Source: CAYMAX01 sp964388595 (GTDB lineage: Bacteria; Bacteroidota; Bacteroidia; Bacteroidales; UBA932). From it: DNA of 11,430 bases. Location: assembly GCA_964388595.1 (NCBI GenBank), contig CAYMAX010000044.1, forward strand, positions 1 to 11,430. Direction: 5' to 3'. Below are positions 5,964-11,430 of this stretch, in pieces; position 1 is the stretch's first letter; every line of letters begins with the position of its first letter. Made by a program: the position numbers and the translations under genes. The notes beneath the pieces were generated by a model, which saw only the letters and a list, made by a program, of their open reading frames with translations, was not told where the DNA came from and did no database searches.

Positions 5964-8900
5964 CCTGATCATAAAGTTGAAGGTATATCCTTCATAAGGG
6001 ATACGATACTCTGGCAGTGCTATGGCACCCCAACTGTCTATTCCCCCTACTCCCATCTGTTTATAATCGACATTGATATAGACAGGAAGCAAGTGTGAAC
6101 CCCCGTCATAACCTTCGAGCATAGATGGATACTTCACATAGGAAGGTGACTCTATATCCAAGTCTTTAATATCATAATTGAGAGCAGAAGCAGAAAATGG
6201 ATTGTCAGAGATAAGCTCAAGACCCAAACCCCTGTCATCCATCACTTTCCATGAGCGTAGCCCTGTGCGGGTGCCTGATTCCTGAGTGCGGACATAATCA
6301 TATTGATACATATCTTTTACATCCGATACATATCTGCCGATCATCGAAGAAGAACATCTGTCAATATAATTTTCATAAGGGCCGTAACCATAATATTCCA
6401 CTTTTTGAAATCTTGCCGGCATAGAGAAGGTCATACCATATCTGAACATATCGCTGACATCTTTTCTCTCACCCGGTATCATCGTCTGTGTGACTGCTAT
6501 CTCTCCCTTTTGATTGATGGTGTAGGAGATTTGAATCTTGGCTCCCATGGGAAGCAAATCGAAAGATGAATGCAGCACCACTTCGTTGTCAGTTTCTTTC
6601 AACTCAATGGCATTGAGTTTGAGCGAGGTATTACGCCATTCTGAATATTGATTTTGAAGACGGGCACCATTATCGTTGTCGGTAATGGCTCTGTTAAAAT
6701 TGGGCTTCAGCGGAGAGCGAAGCAAATCAACGCCTTCACATACGAAACGGTCGAGAAAGCCGGTATGTTTATTGAACTCTGCCCTGAACAGGTCGGAATA
6801 GACATAAAAGAAATTGAAATCTTCTTTTATGGATGGTTTGGTGGCTGAAGTGAATGATTCTTTCAACTTTTCATCATAGATACCTTTAGCATCATACTGC
6901 CTGACAATCAACTGATCGTAGGCAAGTATGGTACCTGCATCTAAAATGCCATCCTGAGATTTGAGAGAGTAATAGAGATTGAGTACCACTTCCCCGGCCT
7001 GAGCCACTTTGTTGAGAGCATTAACATAAGGTATGGTCACTTCTGCTCTTTTATTGGGCTCCACTTTGAGTGTCTGAATAACGCCATTTTGAATAGTGCA
7101 ATTATCTGCCACAAGTTCCCAATGCATAAGATAGTTGGAGAGGTCGGTAAAGAAATTTTCATTGTAGAGCTCTACAATTCCTTTGGAAAGATCTTTTGCA
7201 GTGGTGATGATGGAACGCTGTTGATATTTAACCTCCTGAGCAGTAGGATGCAATGACCTGTCTGCTGCCACAAATCCGTTGCAGTTGAAGTTATCATCAG
7301 AGGGGTCGTATCTATTGTAGCTCCCACCGAAAGTATAAGTGGTAGTACCTTTATCATCTATCCTTGCTAAAGCCTGGTCTGCAAAATCCCAAATAAAGCC
7401 TCCCTGATAAGCAGGATATTTTCTAATCAAATCCCAATATTCTTTGAATCCCCCCATGGAATTGCCCATTGAGTGGGAATATTCACATTGAATGAGGGGC
7501 TTGGAAGGATTGTTGGCAGCATATTTCTCGCAGTCATCGGGATCGTAATACATCGGACAGAATATGTCAGAATATTGAGTATTGTTGGGGTTGCGGTAAT
7601 CAATGGCTCTTTCATAATGAATGGGGCGCGATGGGTCATACTGCTTTATCCATTCGTAGCAAGCGATAAAATTGTCTCCGTGTCCCGCTTCATTGCCCAT
7701 ACTCCAAATGATAATAGAGGGATGATTGAAATCTCTCATTACCATCCGCTGGTTGCGCTCCAGATGAGCCTGCCTGTATTCTGCAGACTTGGCAAGAGTC
7801 TTCTCTCGATAACCCATCCCGTGAGATTCGACATTTGCCTCGTCTATCACATAGATGCCATAACGGTCGCACAAATCGAGCCAGTGGGTGGAATTGGGAT
7901 AATGAGATGTACGCACTGCATTGATATTGAGACTCTTCATTATTTTAATATCACGCATCATCTCCTCTTCGGTGACGCAATATCCACCAGCAGCACTCAT
8001 CTCGTGTCTATCAGTCCCTTTGATAAGAATAGGTTGGCCATTGACCAGAAGTTGAGAATTTTTGATCTCGACTTTTCTGACACCGATGTTGATACTGCTT
8101 ACTTCACTCTTGTCCCGGTCTGATAATGCAGTGATTTTCATTTTATAAAGATAGGGTGTCTCTGCACTCCACTTGTGGACATTGCGTATGCTCATCTTGG
8201 CGGAAAATGTCGAGCCATCCATCTTGGCGGAAGTCTTGGCTATCTCTTTGCCGTTATTATCTGACAGACTCAGCATTACCTCCTTCACTCCCGGAGTAAC
8301 ATCTCCCTTGATATTAATCCCTGCATTGCTCATAGAGGCATCAAGCATGGTGTTTACCTCGATGGTTTCGACCCTTTGTTTACTTCTGACATAGAGATAA
8401 TTGTCTCTGGCAATGCCACAAAATCTCCAAAAGTCCTGATCTTCCAGATAGGTACCATCACACCAGCGGAAGATTTGAAAGGCAAACAGATTGTCCCCCG
8501 GTTTGAGATATGGGGTAAGGTCAAAGACAGCTTCGAGTTTGCTGTCTTCGCTATACCCTACATATTGTCCATTGACATAGAGGGTAATGTTGGAAGTGAC
8601 AGAACCGAAATAAACGAATATATCTTTGTCTGTGTCTATCCACTCTTGCGGAATATTGATGTGCTTTCTATAAGTGCCGACATGATTATTCTCCTCAGGG
8701 ACAATAGAGGGACTGTTGCGATAAAAAGAAGACCATGCATAGCCGATGTTCAGGTAGAGAGGGTCACCATAACCATTCAACTCCCACATACCGGGGACAG
8801 GCATTTTCCCCCATGATTTGTCATCATAACTCTCCAAATAATAATCTTTGGGGCGTTGGTCGGCATTTCTTACCCAGTTAAAATTCCAAATCCCTTCCAA

Positions 8901-9095
8901 AGAGATGATTTGTGGATTTTCAAAGTACATGGTAGCACCCATCTTCTCTCGATTGATTTGATTGACCTGTGGATTCTGCCATTCTGATACACTATTTTGC
9001 TCTTCGGTCACTTCTGCATAAGATATAGTGGAATAGCAGAAGAGCGCCAGCAAAAGGATAAAATATTTCGGAATAGACGCAATATGTTTATTCAT
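5937..9095 (-). CDS. lacZ: Periplasmic beta-galactosidase, glycoside hydrolase family 2
   Basis: Hydrolyses terminal beta-galactosides; as an exported enzyme it probably trims host or dietary glycans rather than cytoplasmic lactose. The product has 1052 residues. A signal peptide (hydrophobic run about 11-25) ends in a likely signal peptidase I site after SYA27. Then come the jelly-roll sugar-binding domain (about 60-230, including RWCDGTYLEDQDFWR), an Ig-like domain (about 230-335), and a TIM barrel with DRHE, NAVRTSHYPN and DEANVESHG motifs. The acid/base is Glu469 (GNEAGHGD) and the nucleophile is Glu538 (QCEYSHSMGN), matching E. coli Glu461 and Glu537. The C-terminal small-chain domain has MGVGGIDSW with Trp1022 equivalent to E. 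coli Trp999. It is full length and intact. No SusC/SusD pair or regulator is in view. Its 3' end overlaps the convergent transglutaminase gene by 27 bp. Family membership is certain; the exact glycoside preference is not. Confidence 0.95.
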   Translation of the reverse strand: MNKHIASIPKYFILLLALFCYSTISYAEVTEEQNSVSEWQNPQVNQINREKMGATMYFENPQIISLEGIWNFNWVRNADQRPKDYYLESYDDKSWGKMPVPGMWELNGYGDPLYLNIGYAWSSFYRNSPSIVPEENNHVGTYRKHINIPQEWIDTDKDIFVYFGSVTSNITLYVNGQYVGYSEDSKLEAVFDLTPYLKPGDNLFAFQIFRWCDGTYLEDQDFWRFCGIARDNYLYVRSKQRVETIEVNTMLDASMSNAGINIKGDVTPGVKEVMLSLSDNNGKEIAKTSAKMDGSTFSAKMSIRNVHKWSAETPYLYKMKITALSDRDKSEVSSINIGVRKVEIKNSQLLVNGQPILIKGTDRHEMSAAGGYCVTEEEMMRDIKIMKSLNINAVRTSHYPNSTHWLDLCDRYGIYVIDEANVESHGMGYREKTLAKSAEYRQAHLERNQRMVMRDFNHPSIIIWSMGNEAGHGDNFIACYEWIKQYDPSRPIHYERAIDYRNPNNTQYSDIFCPMYYDPDDCEKYAANNPSKPLIQCEYSHSMGNSMGGFKEYWDLIRKYPAYQGGFIWDFADQALARIDDKGTTTYTFGGSYNRYDPSDDNFNCNGFVAADRSLHPTAQEVKYQQRSIITTAKDLSKGIVELYNENFFTDLSNYLMHWELVADNCTIQNGVIQTLKVEPNKRAEVTIPYVNALNKVAQAGEVVLNLYYSLKSQDGILDAGTILAYDQLIVRQYDAKGIYDEKLKESFTSATKPSIKEDFNFFYVYSDLFRAEFNKHTGFLDRFVCEGVDLLRSPLKPNFNRAITDNDNGARLQNQYSEWRNTSLKLNAIELKETDNEVVLHSSFDLLPMGAKIQISYTINQKGEIAVTQTMIPGERKDVSDMFRYGMTFSMPARFQKVEYYGYGPYENYIDRCSSSMIGRYVSDVKDMYQYDYVRTQESGTRTGLRSWKVMDDRGLGLELISDNPFSASALNYDIKDLDIESPSYVKYPSMLEGYDGGSHLLPVYINVDYKQMGVGGIDSWGAIALPEYRIPYEGYTFNFMIRLLNLVDLF

Positions 9096-9120
9096 AATTG
9101 AAAATATTAAAATAGATTTA

Positions 9121-9128
9121 CGAAGATA
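9121..9128 (-). promoter_or_regulatory. Possible -7 box of the beta-galactosidase gene
   Basis: On the minus strand, TATCTTCG differs from TAnnTTTG at one position and lies 25 bases before the ATG at 9095. An A/T-rich tract (eight consecutive A on this strand) precedes it. No convincing TTTG -33 box is seen, which is compatible with a weak or activator-dependent promoter. Confidence 0.35.
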
Positions 9129-9150
9129 GCTTTTTTTTAGGAAAAAGTCT

Positions 9151-9158
9151 TACTTTTG
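9151..9158 (+). promoter_or_regulatory. Probable -7 box for tRNA-Leu
   Basis: TACTTTTG is an exact TAnnTTTG match, the same octamer as the tRNA-Asn -7 box, and ends 18 bases before the tRNA 5' end. The upstream region has only a T-run (9131-9138) as a loose -33 candidate, and it is shared with the divergent beta-galactosidase promoter. Confidence 0.55.
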
Positions 9159-9176
9159 CAGTCCTGAAACTCCAAA

Positions 9177-9260
9177 GCCCGAATGGTGAAATTGGTAGAC
9201 ACGCTAGTTTCAGGGACTAGTGGTCGCAAGACTGTGCAGGTTCGAGTCCTGTTTCGGGCA
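9177..9260 (+). tRNA. tRNA-Leu(CAG)
   Basis: A complete 84-base class II tRNA. The acceptor is GCCCGAA/TTCGGGC with discriminator A, and the D arm is GTG...CAC with AAATTGGTAGA between. The anticodon stem is CTAGT/ACTAG and the loop TTCAGGG carries anticodon CAG (reads CUG). A long variable arm follows (TGGTCGCAAGACTGT), then the T arm CAGG-TTCGAGT-CCTG. The A73 discriminator and long variable arm are leucine hallmarks. CCA is not encoded (CTT follows). Confidence 0.97.
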
Positions 9261-9263
9261 CTT

Positions 9264-9283
9264 TCTCTCAAAGAGAGATTTTT
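9264..9283 (+). terminator. Terminator of tRNA-Leu, overlapping the end of the next gene
   Basis: The stem TCTCTC (9264-9269) pairs with GAGAGA (9273-9278) around loop AAA and is followed by five T (9279-9283). The stem is short but well placed, three bases after the tRNA. It overlaps the last codons and the stop (9268-9270) of the minus-strand gene. On that strand there is no T-run after the hairpin, so it should act only for the tRNA. Confidence 0.65.
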
Positions 9284-9693
9284 GAGGGGTCGGATGTGGG
9301 AGGAATATCTCCCTCTATGATGTCGGGATTGTCTCTGACATATATTATCGAATCGACTAAATATTTGGTGTTGCCCCTCCATGGGAGACGACCGAAATAT
9401 TCTTTGTAATGAAGCTCTACACTTTTGCCACCCTGTAGCATAAGCTCTTTGGCCACAGCCTCATTGGAAATGGAAAATTCGAAATCATAAGACTGCATGC
9501 TGCCTTGAGTTCCTTTGATTCCCGACTGTATTAACTTCCCTTCATAAGTCTTCCATATCATCCCTTTATACACGACGAAATTGAGTGTCCCGGATTTGAC
9601 CCCTTCGCCAAAGACAAAAAAGAATTTGAAATAGCAAAAACCGGCCAATCCAAGTAATACTACAACTACAATAATCCAAATTGTTTTCTTCAT
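9268..9693 (-). CDS. Small single-pass membrane-anchored protein of unknown function
   Basis: A 141-residue protein with an N-terminal hydrophobic helix (about residues 4-26) acting as an uncleaved anchor or signal peptide, so most of it should be periplasmic. The soluble part is a compact beta-rich domain with GTLNFVVYKG, KTYEGKLIQSG, FEFSISNEA, VELHYKEYFG and LPWRGNTKYLVD segments. This pattern belongs to a small conserved Bacteroidota family. From memory, database entries sometimes label members '6-phosphogluconate dehydrogenase'; nothing here supports that (no NADP-binding motif, far too short). The ATG at 9693 is supported by a -7 box 19 bases upstream and the MKKTIW-type N-terminus. It is transcribed alone, divergent from trxB, with its stop inside the tRNA-Leu terminator. 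I cannot propose a role. Confidence 0.85.
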   Translation of the reverse strand: MKKTIWIIVVVVLLGLAGFCYFKFFFVFGEGVKSGTLNFVVYKGMIWKTYEGKLIQSGIKGTQGSMQSYDFEFSISNEAVAKELMLQGGKSVELHYKEYFGRLPWRGNTKYLVDSIIYVRDNPDIIEGDIPPTSDPSKISL

Positions 9694-9712
9694 AGTCGAT
9701 AATTTTAATCCA

Positions 9713-9720
9713 CAAATCTA
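9713..9720 (-). promoter_or_regulatory. Probable -7 box of the small membrane protein gene
   Basis: On the minus strand, TAGATTTG is an exact TAnnTTTG match 19 bases before the ATG at 9693. No clear TTTG -33 box is seen at the expected spacing. It lies back-to-back with the trxB promoter in an 88-bp divergent spacer. Confidence 0.5.
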
Positions 9721-9728
9721 ATAAAAAT

Positions 9729-9759
9729 TCTGTCTTGAATTATACTTGTAGTATCTTTG
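9729..9759 (+). promoter_or_regulatory. Probable trxB promoter
   Basis: TATCTTTG at 9752-9759 is an exact match to TAnnTTTG. TCTG at 9729-9732, 19 bases upstream, is one mismatch from TTTG and resembles the metG arrangement. The ATG lies 22 bases after the -7 box. I see no obvious operator or oxidative-stress regulator site. Confidence 0.6.
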
Positions 9760-9781
9760 TCTGATAATCGAATCGAGATAT

Positions 9782-10705
9782 ATGGAACATATTCAATTGT
9801 TAATCTTAGGCAGCGGACCTGCCGGTTATACCGCCGCCATCTATGGATGTCGCGCCAATCTGCAAGTAGTAGTGTATGAAGGTATTCAGCCCGGAGGGCA
9901 ACTCACTCAGACTACAGAAATAGATAATTTCCCCGGGTATCCTCAGGGTGTGAACGGACAACAGATGATGGATGATTTCCAATCCCAGGCCAAAAGATTT
10001 GGCGCAGAAATTCGCTTCGGTATTGCCTCCAAAGTCGATTTTTCCAAACGTCCATTTAAAGTGGAAATAGATGAGGAGAAGTGGGTCGAGGCAGATGCAG
10101 TCATCATTGCCACCGGAGCCACCGCCCGTTATCTCGGAATCCCTTCTGAAGAGAAGTTCAAAGGTCAGGGGGTCTCCGCCTGCGCCACTTGTGATGGATT
10201 TTTTTATAGAAAAAAAGATGTTGCCGTGGTAGGTGGAGGTGACACAGCATGTGAAGAAGCGACCTATCTTGCAGGACTTTGCCATAAGGTCTATATGATA
10301 GTGAGAAGAAATGTGTTCCGCGCTTCTCAAGCCATGCAGGAGCGTGTGAAAGAGACCACCAACATCGAAGTTCTCTGGGAGACACAGACTGACGAGATAC
10401 TCGGTGATGACATGGGTGTCACAGGAGTGCGACTACGCCGCAATAATGGAGAAAAATTCGAAATCAAAGTGGATGGTTTTTTCCTCGCCATTGGTCATCA
10501 TCCCAATTCAGATATTTTCAATAAATATATCACCACCAATCCTGAAGGTTACATCATCACTGAAGGAAAGGGAACCTCAACCAATATCAAAGGCATATTT
10601 GCAGCAGGAGATGTGCAGGACCCCACTTATCGACAAGCCATCAATGCTGCAGCCTCCGGCTGCAGAGCAGCCATGGATGCAGAAAAATTTCTTGCAGAAA
10701 AATAA
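9782..10705 (+). CDS. trxB: Thioredoxin-disulfide reductase
   Basis: A cytoplasmic flavoenzyme that passes electrons from NADPH through FAD and a redox-active disulfide to thioredoxin. The product has 307 residues, typical of the low-molecular-weight bacterial class (about 310-320). The FAD-binding motif GSGPAG is at residues 10-15. The active-site pair Cys134-Ala-Thr-Cys137 is followed by DGFFYR. The NADPH-binding motif GGGDTACEEA follows near residues 152-161. The C-terminal FAD motif GDVQDPTYRQ is intact and leads into the usual AINAAASG helix. The ATG at 9782 gives the canonical start (MEHIQLLILGSGPAG). It has its own promoter; no thioredoxin gene is adjacent. Its stop codon directly abuts the stop of the convergent aldo/keto reductase gene, with no bases between and no clear terminator. 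Confidence 0.97.
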   Translation: MEHIQLLILGSGPAGYTAAIYGCRANLQVVVYEGIQPGGQLTQTTEIDNFPGYPQGVNGQQMMDDFQSQAKRFGAEIRFGIASKVDFSKRPFKVEIDEEKWVEADAVIIATGATARYLGIPSEEKFKGQGVSACATCDGFFYRKKDVAVVGGGDTACEEATYLAGLCHKVYMIVRRNVFRASQAMQERVKETTNIEVLWETQTDEILGDDMGVTGVRLRRNNGEKFEIKVDGFFLAIGHHPNSDIFNKYITTNPEGYIITEGKGTSTNIKGIFAAGDVQDPTYRQAINAAASGCRAAMDAEKFLAEK

Positions 10706-11430
10706 TTACTGAATATCGGCAATGTGTTGATTGATGCGTGCCATCTCCTTGGGAATACGTATCCTTTGGGGACAGTGTGACACGCACTTACCACAAGATA
10801 TGCAGTGACTTGCCTGCGCCTCTTTGGGGACACTCTCATCATAACTGCGCAGATAGGCATTTCTTGCTTTGGTAAAGTTCTTGGCTTTTTTATCTGAAAT
10901 CACATTACCCTCATTGACACATTTGTTGTAGTGTGCAAATACCTGAGGGATATTGACTCCCATCGGGCAGGGCATACAATATCTGCAGCCTGTGCATGGT
11001 ACTGTGGGATATTTTAATATCTGCTCAGAGACATTAGTAAGCAATGCTCTTTCAGAATCTGTGACAGGCTCAAGCGGTGAGAAAGTGCTAAGGTTATCTT
11101 TTAGATGATCGATGTAAGTCATTCCGCTCAATACAGTCAAAACTCCCGGGAGTGAACCTGCAAAACGAAATGCCCAGGAAGCGATGGAATCTTTTGACCT
11201 TCTGCTCTTGAGCTCTGAAGAGAGATAATCAGGAATCTTGGCCAGACTACCGCCTCTAAGAGGTTCCATTATTACCACAGGAATGTTGCGTTTGGCAAGC
11301 TCTTCATATAAATATTGAGCTTTCACTGAACTATCTTCGGATTTTTCCAAATCCCAATCAAGGTAGTTGAGCTGTATCTGAACGAAATCCCACTTGGTGT
11401 CTGTGGAAAGGAGATAATCAAATGTCTCTT
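10706..11430 (-). CDS. Aldo/keto reductase with C-terminal 4Fe-4S domain, 5' end outside the window
   Basis: The C-terminal 240 residues are visible and the frame stays open to the right edge, so the start is missing. A TTG at 11350 could be mistaken for a start but is internal: the codons upstream encode FDYLLSTDTKWDFVQIQLNY, the conserved AKR barrel segment before LDWD. The rest of the TIM barrel follows (IPVVIMEPLRGGSLAKIPDY; SGMTYIDHLKDNL, the NADPH-binding region). Next is a ferredoxin-like tail with two cysteine clusters: CTGCRYCMPCP (about 10966-10998) and CISCGKCVSHCP (about 10771-10806). These should bind two 4Fe-4S clusters. The family is common in anaerobes and is annotated as 'aldo/keto reductase, predicted oxidoreductase'. 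The substrate is unknown. It converges on trxB, so it is not in the same operon. Confidence 0.93.
   Translation of the reverse strand, partial: ETFDYLLSTDTKWDFVQIQLNYLDWDLEKSEDSSVKAQYLYEELAKRNIPVVIMEPLRGGSLAKIPDYLSSELKSRRSKDSIASWAFRFAGSLPGVLTVLSGMTYIDHLKDNLSTFSPLEPVTDSERALLTNVSEQILKYPTVPCTGCRYCMPCPMGVNIPQVFAHYNKCVNEGNVISDKKAKNFTKARNAYLRSYDESVPKEAQASHCISCGKCVSHCPQRIRIPKEMARINQHIADIQ

Noticed and set aside
7473..8123. Long open frame (216 codons) on the plus strand opposite the beta-galactosidase
   Set aside because: It lies wholly inside the clearly coding family-2 catalytic region on the other strand, has no promoter or recognisable domain, and its composition looks like a mirror of the real gene.
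8376..8816. Open frame of 146 codons on the plus strand opposite the beta-galactosidase N-terminal region
   Set aside because: It is antisense to the conserved sugar-binding domain, with no independent signal; a shadow frame.
1..9260. The three tRNA genes as integration sites for mobile elements
   Set aside because: No integrase, no duplicated tRNA 3' end and no direct repeats were seen next to any of them, and the neighbouring genes are housekeeping or typical chromosomal genes. The tRNA-Ala 3' end is outside the window and could not be checked.
9806..10330. Open frame of 174 codons on the minus strand within trxB
   Set aside because: trxB is unmistakable on the plus strand with all motifs intact; the antisense frame has no recognisable features.
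10647..10665. Perfect hairpin CTGCAGCC-TCC-GGCTGCAG near the end of trxB as a terminator
   Set aside because: No T-run follows it on either strand and it falls in the conserved AAASGCRAA coding segment, so the symmetry is probably a by-product of the codons, though a weak pause site cannot be excluded.
11348..11350. TTG as a possible start codon of the aldo/keto reductase
   Set aside because: The frame is open upstream to the window edge and encodes the conserved barrel segment before it, so the TTG is an internal leucine codon and the true start is off the window.

Overview
This window looks like ordinary chromosomal DNA from a Bacteroidota bacterium, most likely order Bacteroidales. The main evidence is that upstream regions carry the phylum's promoter form (TAnnTTTG at about -7, sometimes with a TTTG-like -33 box about 20 bases upstream) and no clear Shine-Dalgarno sequences. 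The protein types agree: a membrane-anchored protein with two HU-like domains, a large lipoprotein transglutaminase, a periplasmic family-2 beta-galactosidase and an aldo/keto reductase ending in a ferredoxin domain. None of the three tRNA genes can be seen to encode CCA; one of them is cut by the window edge. I cannot name the genus.

Layout from left to right. Positions 1-62 hold the 5' part of a tRNA-Ala(GGC) on the minus strand. It is transcribed away from metG (126-2183, +), and the two promoters overlap. A strong hairpin terminator (2197-2229) closes metG. A minus-strand tRNA-Asn(GTT) (2234-2307) follows, again divergent from the next plus-strand unit. That unit is a two-gene operon: the HU-like membrane protein (2429-3376) and, 19 bp later, a transglutaminase lipoprotein (3396-5963). 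A minus-strand lacZ-type beta-galactosidase (5937-9095) converges on the operon, and the two coding regions overlap by 27 bp. tRNA-Leu(CAG) (9177-9260, +) is divergent from lacZ. Its terminator overlaps the 3' end of a small minus-strand membrane-anchored protein (9268-9693). That gene is divergent from trxB (9782-10705, +). trxB abuts, with no bases between stop codons, a minus-strand ferredoxin-domain aldo/keto reductase whose 5' end lies beyond the right edge.

Functionally these are mostly independent housekeeping or envelope units: translation (metG and three tRNAs), thiol redox (trxB), an oxidoreductase, periplasmic glycan hydrolysis (lacZ) and envelope proteins. The only apparent operon is the HU-like/transglutaminase pair, which is also the least understood part. 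I see no insertion sequence, phage, CRISPR array, toxin-antitoxin or defence system. No gap between genes exceeds 300 bases. The points most worth a second look are the HU-like membrane protein with no visible C-terminal SPOR domain beside the transglutaminase, the domain structure of the transglutaminase (one catalytic and one degenerate core plus a cysteine-less thioredoxin-like tail), and the tight or overlapping gene ends.
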